From CAYONZ01 sp964405465 (lineage in GTDB: Bacteria > Bdellovibrionota > Bdellovibrionia > Bdellovibrionales > JAMPXM01), in assembly GCA_964405465.1 (NCBI GenBank), contig CAYONZ010000029.1, positions 1 to 43,704 on the forward strand: a DNA stretch of 43,704 bases, in the 5' to 3' direction. The notes below the pieces were generated by a model. The model did not search any database, had not been told where the DNA came from, and worked only from the letters and a program-made list of their open reading frames with translations. The stretch's first letter is position 1, and the number at the start of each line of letters is the position of its first letter. This document shows positions 25,851 to 35,110 of this stretch, piece after piece. The translations under genes and the position numbers were made by a program.

Positions 25851-27362
25851 ATGCCACGACGACATCTCACTTCTTCCGCGAACCAAATTGAGGGACAGGC
25901 TTACCTATCAATCTTGATTGCCGGAGTCTTCTTGGCTCTTTCGCTTTTGCCCCTTTGGGCCATTGCAACGCCTTCATTACCAACGCTGCACTTGATTGAA
26001 GAGTTGAAACAGATTGAAAAGGACTCCCCGCAAAGCTGTGACTTTATTATGGCAAACCTCAGTGAACGCATTCACCAAGATCACTACTTTTTTAACGCCA
26101 AACCGGCAATCTCCGATGCAAGAAATTTCATCGAACAATCGAGCGTGTTTCGGTTTCATTTGCGCAATCGTTTTCTTTTGCTTCGCAATGAACAGTGCTC
26201 ACGTAAATTACTTGAAGTCATTCACGATTTGCGTGATCGCGAAGACTACACCGCCGAATACGCCGGTTTTAATCAACCACTCGATCCGAGCAAAATAGAT
26301 TTTTCCAAAATCGACATTCCACTTAAAGAAATGCAAAACTATGAACCCTATCAAACAAGTCAGGGCCTCTCTAAGGCCCCTATTGTTTTTCAAAATGGCG
26401 ATTTGATGCTCACCCGGGGATTCAGCTATGTCTCAGCAAGCATTTCTCAATCATCAAGCAATAAAAGCCAATTTAGTCATTTGGTCTTTGTAAGCAAAGA
26501 CCCACGTACGCAAGACTTTTCCACAATTGAATCGTATGTCGGTGCCGGAGTCGATCGGTTTACTTTGGACTCTGCCCTTCGCAACGAAAACGCGCGCATA
26601 CAACTTTACCGTTTTCCAGATCAAGACACCGCCGATCGAGCCTCGCAGTGGATCAATAATAAAATTAAAGGTCCGAAAATCCCCTATGATTACGCACAAA
26701 ACTTTAGTGATGAGTCGCGGCTGACTTGCCACGAAATTCCCTACCATTCTTTCGAGCATGCGACCAACGGCGACGTAATGTTACCAGAATTTCCAGCAGA
26801 GAACCAGATTGGCAATCCAAATATTTTAAAACTGTTGGGCGTAAAAAATGGACCGACATTTTCTCCAGATGACTTGGAGATCGATGCGCGTTTTGAATTG
26901 CTTCTAGAATGGACGGATTATCGTATCTTGCGAGATCACCGTTACAAGAACATGATCACGCGTAAGATTTTTGAATGGGCGAACACGCGAAGCTATAATC
27001 TCCGCAATAGCACAGCCTCATTTATCGCGGGCAATATACTTTATCCGCTCCGGCGCGTGGACCTGATTTGGAAACTGGTCAAAAAAATTCCTTCAATTAA
27101 AGAATTTCCCAAAGACCTACCGCGAAACATGTTGATGGGAATGCTTAAAATACAAAATGTTGGAGACATTCTCTACGATGTATTGAAAACCGCTGATAAA
27201 GTCAGTCTACGCAGAACTGGACGCCCACTTAATAACGAAGAACTTTTAGAAACACTTGAAAACTATCGCCTTGAGGATTTAAAAAAATACGAAAACCGCT
27301 GGAAATTGCGTTTTCGCCCAGCTGAGGAACAATCACATCTGCACCGCTACTTTAGACCCTAG
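25851..27362 (+). CDS. YiiX-like permuted papain-fold (NlpC/P60 superfamily) protein, probably exported
   Basis: 503 residues. A hydrophobic segment at about 18-38 (YLSILIAGVFLALSLLPLWA) is a signal peptide or anchor; the N terminus is Arg-rich. The central region has the pattern of YiiX-type circularly permuted papain-fold enzymes: GDLMLTRG at 183-190, FSHLVFV with candidate catalytic His210, an acidic IESYVGAGV strand, YDYAQNFSDESRLTCHEIPY with candidate nucleophile Cys293 in a (C/S)-E-context, then a helix. The last 190 residues are charged and helical with no match I recognise. Family members act as amidases or acyl hydrolases on peptidoglycan-, lipid- or acyl-linked substrates; the exact substrate here is unknown. 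Stands alone. Confidence 0.65.
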   Translation: MPRRHLTSSANQIEGQAYLSILIAGVFLALSLLPLWAIATPSLPTLHLIEELKQIEKDSPQSCDFIMANLSERIHQDHYFFNAKPAISDARNFIEQSSVFRFHLRNRFLLLRNEQCSRKLLEVIHDLRDREDYTAEYAGFNQPLDPSKIDFSKIDIPLKEMQNYEPYQTSQGLSKAPIVFQNGDLMLTRGFSYVSASISQSSSNKSQFSHLVFVSKDPRTQDFSTIESYVGAGVDRFTLDSALRNENARIQLYRFPDQDTADRASQWINNKIKGPKIPYDYAQNFSDESRLTCHEIPYHSFEHATNGDVMLPEFPAENQIGNPNILKLLGVKNGPTFSPDDLEIDARFELLLEWTDYRILRDHRYKNMITRKIFEWANTRSYNLRNSTASFIAGNILYPLRRVDLIWKLVKKIPSIKEFPKDLPRNMLMGMLKIQNVGDILYDVLKTADKVSLRRTGRPLNNEELLETLENYRLEDLKKYENRWKLRFRPAEEQSHLHRYFRP

Positions 27363-27428
27363 TGTGCATGTAGCTTGGTGAATGATCATTTGTTATGGTG
27401 AAAACGTCCCTGCAAAAAGGAGAAAAAC

Positions 27429-28073
27429 ATGATAGCTGTCGTTGCCGGAGCCTCTGGACTTGTAGGAAACTTGGTCTTGCAAAATCTTTTGCAATCTCAA
27501 CAGCTCACCAAAGTGATTGTGCTCGTTCGGCGCAAGCTTGAAATCACAGACCCCAAACTTCAACAAGTGATCCTCGCAGATTTTGCGCAAATGAAATCGC
27601 GAAGCCAAGACCTCAAAGGTGATTTCTATTTCTGCTGCCTTGGAACCACAATTAAAGACGCCGGCACCAAAGAGCAATTCCGCAAAATTGACTTCACTGC
27701 CATTGTCGAATTCGCCCAAATTGCCAAGAGTCATCAGGCACGGGCGTTTACCCTGATCTCCGCCGCTGGTGCCAACGCCAATTCGATGATCTTCTACAAC
27801 AAAACCAAGGGCGAAACTGAAGATGCCGTTCGCTCTCTTGAGTTTGCACGACTTGTAATCTTGCGACCGGGTCTCCTTTTGGGACAAAGAAAAACATTGC
27901 GTCTAGGTGAACAAACTTTTATTCACATCAGCACAGCATTGGCAAAGATAGTACCGAGGTCCATTGTAAATCGCTTTACCACTCCTTGTGACCGACTCGC
28001 ACTGCGAATGGTGCAAGAAGGATTACGCATGAACCCAGGAGAGTTGACGATCCAAGCGAGTGATATCCAATGA
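27429..28073 (+). CDS. NAD(P)-binding Rossmann-fold protein (HTATIP2/YbjT-like)
   Basis: 214 residues, atypical short-chain dehydrogenase. The dinucleotide motif VVAGASGLVG begins at residue 4, VLVRR follows the second strand, CCLGTT ends a later strand, and YNKTKGETE supplies the Tyr-x-x-x-Lys pair (near 120). These features and the RPGLLLGQR segment resemble oxidoreductase HTATIP2 and YbjT-type proteins, for which substrates are mostly unknown. AAAGGAG precedes the ATG. It is 59 bp upstream of selD on the same strand and may share its transcript, but a functional link is not evident. Confidence 0.8.
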   Translation: MIAVVAGASGLVGNLVLQNLLQSQQLTKVIVLVRRKLEITDPKLQQVILADFAQMKSRSQDLKGDFYFCCLGTTIKDAGTKEQFRKIDFTAIVEFAQIAKSHQARAFTLISAAGANANSMIFYNKTKGETEDAVRSLEFARLVILRPGLLLGQRKTLRLGEQTFIHISTALAKIVPRSIVNRFTTPCDRLALRMVQEGLRMNPGELTIQASDIQ

Positions 28074-28132
28074 ATTTGGCGAACGTCAGAAATAGACCAG
28101 GTGGACATTTTCTAAAGTGAAAGAGGATCCGT

Positions 28133-29206
28133 ATGACCGTGAATGAAAAACAGATTGCGCTCACAAAAACAGTCGCTAAGGGTGGATGTGCAGCTAAAGT
28201 CGCGGCAACTGAGTTGCGTAAAATCTTGGGGCAAGTTCAATTTCCACCAAAACCCAAAGAGTTGCTGGTTGATGGACAACACTTTGACGATGCCGCGATT
28301 TTTCTTACACCAAATCACGCGGTAGGATTAGTGCAAACTCTGGACTTCTTTACCCCGATTGTGAACACGCCAAGACTATTCGGGCGAGTTGCTGCAGCAA
28401 ATGCCTTGAGCGATGTCTATGCGATGGGTGGTCACCCCAAGACTTGCATGGCCATCTTGGCTTTTCCAATGGCAAGCCTCAGCAATGAGATCATTGCCGA
28501 GGTATTAAATGGGGCCTGCGAAGTCATCACCGAATCCAAAGCAACACTTGTCGGAGGACATTCCATTGACGATGATACACTGAAATTCGGCCTTTCAGTC
28601 ACGGGCTTTGTTGATCCACAAAATATCTGGAGTAACAATCACGCCCGACCTGGCGATCAGCTGATTCTGACTAAGCCGCTTGGCACAGGAACTCTTACAG
28701 CTGGGCTTAAACGTGATGCCTATTCTGAAAATGATATTGCGGATGCACTTGAGTCGATGGCTCAGCTAAATAATGCGATTGATTTTCTAGACAACGATGA
28801 CCTCAACCACATTCATGCCGCAACCGATATCACCGGATTTGGTTTGATGGGTCATGCTCTACAAATGGCAAAGGCAAGCGAAGTGCAGATGCGATTTGAA
28901 TTTGCAAAAATACCTTTATTCCATCGCGCCGTCGAGTCACTCCAGAATGAATTTCTCACCAAGGCACATCGAACCAATCGCGAATACACCCAAGATTCCA
29001 TCGATCTACGTCACTCGAAGCAAAACAGGATTTTGTGGCCAGAACAAATACTTTTTGATCCACAAACAAGTGGAGGCTTACTGCTTGCGGTTGCCAAAGA
29101 TCGAGCCCAGATTATTTGTAAAAAGCTGCAACAAAATTTTTCGAAAGCAAACATCATCGGCGAAATTGTACCCTACGAATCGGGTGCGCACCTCGTAGTT
29201 GAATGA
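28133..29206 (+). CDS. selD: Selenide, water dikinase (selenophosphate synthetase)
   Basis: Makes selenophosphate from selenide and ATP. 357 residues. The active-site loop KGGCAAK keeps the essential Cys and Lys (E. coli Cys17 and Lys20), while the second Cys of the family GCGCK is Ala; it is not a Sec-containing form. DDAAIFL gives the metal-binding Asp pair, followed by NALSDVYAMGG, LVGGHSIDD and DITGFGLMGHALQMA. The C-terminal DPQTSGGLL is typical. GAGGA lies before the ATG. It overlaps selU by 4 bases (ATGA), so selenophosphate is evidently destined for tRNA modification. No selA, selB or selC is seen here. Confidence 0.96.
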   Translation: MTVNEKQIALTKTVAKGGCAAKVAATELRKILGQVQFPPKPKELLVDGQHFDDAAIFLTPNHAVGLVQTLDFFTPIVNTPRLFGRVAAANALSDVYAMGGHPKTCMAILAFPMASLSNEIIAEVLNGACEVITESKATLVGGHSIDDDTLKFGLSVTGFVDPQNIWSNNHARPGDQLILTKPLGTGTLTAGLKRDAYSENDIADALESMAQLNNAIDFLDNDDLNHIHAATDITGFGLMGHALQMAKASEVQMRFEFAKIPLFHRAVESLQNEFLTKAHRTNREYTQDSIDLRHSKQNRILWPEQILFDPQTSGGLLLAVAKDRAQIICKKLQQNFSKANIIGEIVPYESGAHLVVE

Positions 29207-30233
29207 TGTTACCCAGAGTAGATCCCTCACATTTTAGACTGATTTTTCTCGAGGATCGACCTCTTCTCGATGTCAGGGCCGAAATTGAATTTGCCAAGGG
29301 TGCCTTTCCATCAGCTGTCAATTTGCCACTTCTCAACACTGAGGAACGCGCAGCTGTTGGAACCATCTACAAAACTCATGGGCAAGACGCGGCCATTGCT
29401 CTCGGCCATCAGTATTTGAGTGGGGACATCCGAGCAAAACGAATAGCATCGTGGAAATCGTTTGCTCAAGAAAATCCTAGTGGCCTTTTATATTGCTTTC
29501 GCGGAGGATTGCGATCACAGAGTGTGCAACAAGTATTGGCCTCCGAAGGAGTCGAGATAAAGCTGATCGAAGGCGGGTACAAAGCCTTGCGTGGTTATCT
29601 GATGCAAACTCTTGAAGAGATCTCGCAAACACAAAATTTTAGAGTTCTCACTGGTTTCACTGGATCAAGAAAAACCAAGCTTTTAAATTGCAAAAATAAT
29701 TTTGTGGATCTAGAGCACCTTGCCCAACATCGCGGCTCCTCATTTGGTCATTTTAAATTTGCGCAACCTAGCCCCATCGACTTCGAAAATTCTCTCGCGA
29801 TTTCCTTGTTAAAAGCCGAAGAAAAATCGAAGACTGATTGTTTTGAAAAAGTTTGGCTTGAAGATGAGAGCCGCATGATTGGTCACCGTGAAATCCCTGC
29901 GACATTGTTTGCAAAAATGCAAAGTGCTGAACTCTTCTTTGTTGATGTCCCACTGGAAGAACGAATTCAAAACTTGCTCGAGGACTATCTTTGCGAAGGG
30001 AACGGTATTGACCGTCTTCACCCACTATCCCGAGAGCAAGCCGATAGACTAAAAGATGATTTTACTCGTAGCTTAAAAGCGATCAGCAAACGACTCGGCG
30101 GATTGGCAAGCAAAACACTTATTGAAAACATGGAGTACGCGATAGAACAACACCAGAGAAGTGAAGGATTTGCCCACCATGAAGGCTGGGTTCGCGACCT
30201 GCTGAATCTGTATTACGATCCAATCTATGCTCG
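29203..30233 (+). CDS. selU: tRNA 2-selenouridine synthase (3' end lost in assembly gap)
   Basis: Replaces sulfur by selenium at wobble 2-thiouridine of tRNA, using SelD product. About 343 residues are seen before the 100-N gap. The last visible stretch (LYYDPIYA) matches the family's C terminus, so perhaps 10-20 residues are missing. The N-terminal rhodanese domain has catalytic Cys98 in YCFRGGLRS. The P-loop domain reads GFTGSRKT at 151-158: Arg156 stands where the Walker A consensus has Gly. Further family segments are FVDLEHLAQHRGSSFG and WLEDESRMIG. The start overlaps the selD stop (ATGATG). Any frame read through the N run is artificial. Confidence 0.93.
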
Positions 30234-30333
30234 NNNNNNNNNNNNNNNNNNNNNNNNNNNNNNNNNNNNNNNNNNNNNNNNNNNNNNNNNNNNNNNNNNN
30301 NNNNNNNNNNNNNNNNNNNNNNNNNNNNNNNNN
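30234..30333. other. Assembly gap of 100 N
   Basis: Exactly 100 N, the conventional length for a gap of unknown size. It hides the ends of the convergent selU (plus) and M48 peptidase (minus) genes and any terminator between them. Confidence 0.95.
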
Positions 30334-31145
30334 GCTGAAAATTTCGAAATCCTCATTTCAAGCGGAGGATGAGACATAAAGTAGTCGCGAAAGAGATTGA
30401 CCCCCTCATATTTCTGCTTCGATTGTTCCAATAAACTGCGAAATGAAAGAGCCAATGCTGAGGGATCATATTGTGAATTCACCAACAGCTGAAATCCATA
30501 GGCATCAGCATCATCTTCTTGAGTTTTTGAGAACGAATGCCCAAATAGAAACCTTTGTGTGAAATCAGCGATTTCACCCAAATTACTGTGCAGGATTTTT
30601 TTGGTGAGCAATTGAAATTTTACCGTGCTCATACAGTGTGACAATTCAACATGACCCAGCTCGTGCCCCAGCACCGCAACAATTTCGCTTTCTGACTTTA
30701 GTGTTTTATAAAGACCCATCGTCACCAGAATAACTCCACCGGGCAATGCCATCGCATTAGGATAATTCGAAGAGAGTACACGAACATTATATTTGAACGG
30801 CTTCGCTCTTGATTTCTGCAACTGGCTGGTCAACTGGCTCATTAAAATGTTCAAATAAACCTCGACACGAGCCTCCTCCAACTGCGTTGAGTTAGTTGGT
30901 AAGTCTCGTGTAATTTTGGACGGATACTTTGCAAGCAGACTCAAACCCAATTCTCCCTCATCAACGCTGTCGATAGGAAGTACCTTCGAAAGGGACCGAT
31001 CAACTGCTTGCGGAGCTTTTCCTATCACACCGAAGACTGGGGCCATACTCATTTCAGAATTCTGCACAAGATCGCGAGTGGAAATCGCGGCAACTATTGC
31101 AACGATCCCTATGCCAAACAAACTGACAACAAAAATATTTCTCAT
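30334..31145 (-). CDS. M48-family zinc metalloprotease (C terminus lost in assembly gap)
   Basis: About 270 residues are visible. An N-terminal hydrophobic segment (about 4-21) is a signal peptide or anchor. The central part has NAMALPGGVILVT typical of M48 proteases. Zinc-binding HELGH is at 161-165 (His161, Glu162, His165), and the third ligand is in EDDADAYGF. The segment SHPPLEMRI near the visible end matches the conserved HPP-RI motif near the family's C terminus, so little is missing. The start overlaps the DUF2339 stop by 4 bases. Similar exported enzymes (BepA/LoiP type) act in envelope quality control; that role is inferred. Confidence 0.88.
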
Positions 31146-31963
31146 TGCAAACCTGCCTCATTTTCAAAACGATGTTTGTACCTGTTGTAGATGGTGTTCA
31201 TGGCGATCAATATCAAACCAACCGAAATAAAAACCAAGGCCTTCACCAAAAAATCTTGTCCAGTGAGATCATAGAAAAGAATTCGAACACAGATTCCAGC
31301 AATTCCCACCATAGAGACCACCCTAAATTGGGGTTCTCGCATTACGAGACTAATCAGAAACAAGACAAAGCACTCAATCACCCAAAGAAGAGATAGTACC
31401 GACTTGTCAAAACTCCAATACAAAAAACAAGCGATCGAAATAAACAAAGGATAGAGTAAGGCACGTACTTCAAACTTTTGGCGTAAAGTCCAAAGCCGAT
31501 TTACCCATCTCATCAAATACGGAAGCCCCAAATCAATTTGTTCTGTGGATTCTTTGTAGCGCCGCTGAATGACCATAAGTGCAGTGCAAATCCCAACTGA
31601 AAACAGACCAAAAACCCACGCTTGATCCATAAGCAAACTTGAAGGAGTGGCTATGGTCGTTGACGAAAATGCTATGTTAAAAAGCGCCAAGACATAAAAA
31701 GCATAAGCATAAAGGGAAAGACGTCTGAAGGAAGTTCTCTTGGCGAACAAAAAACACCCCAGGGAACCAAGTGACCAAACTACAGGATAGTAGACACTGT
31801 TAAATTCAACAGCGACAAAGAACACCATAAGTGACAGGAACAATTCCAAAAAATGATCAGCCAAATAGCCATACCACCTTCCAGAAATCCTTGAAACCCG
31901 CGAGTTGGTCTCAGTCAAACCCGCGGCGTCGCTGTTCATCAATGGAGGTGCTGCACCGCCAAC
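31142..31963 (-). CDS. C-terminal part of a DUF2339 membrane protein (separated by a 10-N gap)
   Basis: The frame is open from the stop at 31142 up to the N run (274 codons). Its only nearby starts (TTG 31942, ATG 31939) have no ribosome site; the upstream bases read CACCTCC. The sequence has about eight hydrophobic helices. It ends with RILFYDLTGQDFLVKALVF then a Gly/Leu-rich helix and YNRYKHRF, the pattern that closes DUF2339 proteins. I therefore treat it as the end of the protein encoded at 31976-34472 and not a separate gene. It overlaps the M48 gene by 4 bases. Confidence 0.65.
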   Translation of the reverse strand, partial: VGGAAPPLMNSDAAGLTETNSRVSRISGRWYGYLADHFLELFLSLMVFFVAVEFNSVYYPVVWSLGSLGCFLFAKRTSFRRLSLYAYAFYVLALFNIAFSSTTIATPSSLLMDQAWVFGLFSVGICTALMVIQRRYKESTEQIDLGLPYLMRWVNRLWTLRQKFEVRALLYPLFISIACFLYWSFDKSVLSLLWVIECFVLFLISLVMREPQFRVVSMVGIAGICVRILFYDLTGQDFLVKALVFISVGLILIAMNTIYNRYKHRFENEAGLQ

Positions 31964-31965
31964 GA

Positions 31966-31975
31966 NNNNNNNNNN
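31966..31975. other. Assembly gap of 10 N
   Basis: Ten N inside the DUF2339 gene. Any true length that is a multiple of three (if the flanks are otherwise right) would join the frames on both sides; with ten bases the frame breaks and hits a stop 17 codons later. Confidence 0.9.
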
Positions 31976-34472
31976 GATAATTCTTCTTTATGTCTCGACC
32001 AAAAAGAAGCCAGTGCACAACCACTCCCAAACAAAGAACTTCTGAAAAAACTCGCAAACGCATGGTCTCGAGGACCAAAACTTCATTTGCCATATCAACC
32101 AATAAAAACCGCAAAACAAAACTCAAAAGACTGGCTATACCTGCGAATCCAAGAAACACTCCTGTCGAATCCACTGATTTCTCTAAGGGATGACTTCGAT
32201 TGAAGAAAGCAAGGTCTTTCAGTTCGCAGGCAATCACCGAGAGAAGCAACCACAAGAGACCTGGGATAACAGGTGAAATCTGCTTCGTGAACTGAAAACT
32301 CATTGTCATCAGAACGAGCCAAAGCCAAGCGACTGAAGGCCATGTCACCGACCTCTTGAGACCCGTTAAAAACCTAAAGTGATAACCAAGACAACTCAGT
32401 CCCGCGGTTCCAAGACAAAGTGTAAAAGAAAAAAGCGTTGGCACTGAAAACTCTGCGACTAAACAAAATCCTACGATATAAAGTACCGTCAATGAAGAAA
32501 AAAGCGGAACCGCGATGTCGAAAACCAGATTGTGAAACTTGGATTTAACATAGAGGTTGTTGGCAAAAATTCCTGCAGGCACCAAAAGCCACCATATACT
32601 CTGCATGTCGCCTGGCCCATGGAATAAGGCACTCGCCACGGTTAAAATCAATGCAATAAGTGGATACATAGCCATCATTACTTCCAGGCCTGTCACCGAA
32701 AGGTCAGGCCATTGGCGTAAAATGTGGGATGAGCTGACGGAGGCGGGCAATAGCGAAATCTGATTCAAGCCAAGGCGATTGCTCTGTGCCTGTTTGTCCA
32801 CGAAAGGAAACACAAACACCAAAATAAGATACGAACAAAATAATAGACTCAACACCGCAAAACTAGGGGCCTGGGTTCCGAGGATAAGTACAAAAATTAC
32901 TCCACCCATATGTGCCAACAAACAAATAAGATTGGACACAACAAATACCCAAGGTTCAATCTTTTGTGCCACTAAACGTAAAAATAACGTACTCGCGATC
33001 GATGCAAAAAGCAGAAGTTCAAAGCCAGAAAAGCCGAATTTTTTTAAAGAAACAATCGTGAGTAAAATCAAAGTCAGCGACACCAACCGATCACAAATAT
33101 ATAACCACCCCATAGGCAATCGCCCAATCGTCTGTTCAAGCAAGGCTTTTCCTTCTGGCCTGCAGGCTGCGAGCCATTGGCGGGTGACAGTCGACATACC
33201 AAAAGACAAGAGCGCCGCCAGTGCAAGGAACAAAGAACTCCAGGAGGATCCCTCTGAATGTAGAAACAAATTTACACCCATCGTTAACCAAACTCCCAGA
33301 TGGGAGAGCAGTGGCCAGTGAAGACTCGAGTGAATCGCCGACTCTTCGTTCACCTCAGTTTGCCCGACGACGCCGGCCAAGCCTTGTAGACCTTTAGCAG
33401 TTTGTCCTTTGGCTAACCGGTGGAGATGAAAATAGTGATTGGCCAATCCAACGAGGCCCACTGAAAGACTGAACAGAATTCCCCAGATGGGCGACACCAA
33501 AGATCTACCGTGCTCAAAGCCATCTTTCGCCATCCAATAGAGATGGAGAGCAAAATAGCCAAGCGAAGTTAACAAAAGATGTCTATTCCAGTTTCGGTTG
33601 CCAAATGAAAATAAAATGCCCGTCACACTCACAAGGGTTGCAATAGCAAAAAGTGGTGTCGAAAATGGCAAAACCGCCAAGGCAAAAAGACTCAAAAGCA
33701 CATGGATCGAAGCAAAGACTTGTCCACCGTTGAGAAATCCAAACACCAGGTGAACAGTTAATCCAAGACTCAACATGCCTAAAGATAAAATAGGATCATA
33801 AATCCACCGCATGGCTTCAACTCCGACAGAGCCAAGGCATCCCATCAAAAAAATCACGCCTGCAGCGCTTCGTGACCACAAAGATAGATTCTTCCAAAAC
33901 GTCTTCTGAGCCAGAAAAACATAGAGCCCAATGAATGCGAAAGAAAAGCCACACACCACTCCAAATCGCCCAATAGCATCGAGTTGAATGCCCGCATAGA
34001 CACCTAAAAATACGACTCCCAAAACGACAGCTAAAGTTCCGAAAAGTCCAGTCAGGTTTCCTGCAAATTGCTGTTCCATGTTTTTAACAAATTCGCTTTG
34101 GAAAAAACCAGTGCCGCCGAACAAATCTCGAAAACTCCAAGAAGAGTCGACGTTGTAAACTCGGCGATTTTTCGCCTTGTTACTTTCCATTTTCGAGTGA
34201 TTAGCATCTGCCGATGAGGTGGTGGTGGCCTGCTCAATGGAAGCCGCGGCTGAACGACTACTTTCACTCGAAGCAACCTCTTTTTGTTCAACACTCCGAT
34301 GAGACTCAGGGGCAGACATGATTGACGTCGGTGATTTCAGATTTGTCTTTAAACTCAGAAGATCTTTTTTTACCTCAGCCAATTCCCGCTGCAAATTTTG
34401 AACTCGTTCCCGCAGGTTTTTCATCGAAATAAAAAATATGACAACGCAAATGAGCAATAGACTAAATGTCAT
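31976..34472 (-). CDS. DUF2339-type polytopic membrane protein, N-terminal and central part
   Basis: I choose the ATG at 34472, with GGAGG 5 bases upstream; a GTG two codons earlier is less well placed. About 832 residues precede the gap. A hydrophobic N-terminal helix is followed by a coiled coil (LRERVQNLQRELAEVKKDL, about 19-45) and a Ser/Ala-rich linker to about residue 110. About 20 transmembrane helices follow, an arrangement typical of DUF2339. Joined to 31142-31963 the protein would be about 1,100 residues. It sits 27 bp after the FMN reductase gene and is coupled to the M48 protease. Function of the family is unknown. Confidence 0.8.
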
Positions 34473-34499
34473 CTCCACCTCCCACCAACTTTCGCTTAT

Positions 34500-35030
34500 T
34501 CAAACCAATCCCAATACAAATCTTTCGAATTCTTCAGCAAGACTAGTATCAAGAAAAATGATCTCGCCATTTCGTTCGCGATCTTTTACCTTTGTACGAG
34601 CACCGCGAACCAAAAGAATCCGATCTTTTGAAAAATCAAAATCCATGGTTGGCAAAATATCGAGAAGTTGTGCCACGACCGCTTCTCCCTGAGCAGAGCC
34701 AACAAGTAAAGCCGCCCGCAGCTTCTGTGTCTGTTCACAAAAAAGCCACTCCAAACCGTTCTTTAAAATCCCAGGAACTCCATGCGCATACTCAGGGGTT
34801 GAGATCAGTAAGAGGTCCGCTTGTTCCGCAAGGTCACGAAACTCTGTGACCACTTCTGGTGTCGCACTCGAATACTGCAGCTCCGGATCGAAAAATGGGA
34901 GCCGACGCAATTCAAAATCGACCCAATTCAAATTTACCAAATTCTGTTGTAAAACATTTTTTGCTGCAGCCAAAAGAAAGCCGTTCGAAGAGTCTCTTCT
35001 TATGCTCCCACAGATCGCAAGTATTCTCAT
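34500..35030 (-). CDS. NADPH-dependent FMN/quinone reductase (ChrR/YieF-like)
   Basis: 176-residue flavodoxin-fold reductase. The FMN phosphate loop is GSIRRDSSN (8-16), and STPEYAHGVPGILKNGLEWL (about 77-96) is the signature of this family, which includes the chromate reductase ChrR/YieF, azoreductases and quinone reductases. It diverges from chrA across only 80 bp, which makes chromate or quinone reduction plausible but not shown. No ribosome site is visible before the ATG (AAGATAAATAA), so the message may be leaderless. Likely first gene of an operon with the DUF2339 and M48 genes. Confidence 0.88.
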   Translation of the reverse strand: MRILAICGSIRRDSSNGFLLAAAKNVLQQNLVNLNWVDFELRRLPFFDPELQYSSATPEVVTEFRDLAEQADLLLISTPEYAHGVPGILKNGLEWLFCEQTQKLRAALLVGSAQGEAVVAQLLDILPTMDFDFSKDRILLVRGARTKVKDRERNGEIIFLDTSLAEEFERFVLGLV

Positions 35031-35110
35031 TTATTTATCTTCATCAAAAAACTTAACAATGCCAATGATTTTATTTCGAGAATCTTGCTCATTCTTGAAT
35101 TTGAATTAAG

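Noticed and set aside
28190..28225. Possible selenocysteine codon in selD
   Set aside because: The active-site residue is encoded by TGT (Cys), and there is no in-frame TGA before the true stop.
30234..30372. Continuation of selU through the N run
   Set aside because: The frame across 100 N is arbitrary and the bases after the gap belong to the M48 peptidase on the other strand.
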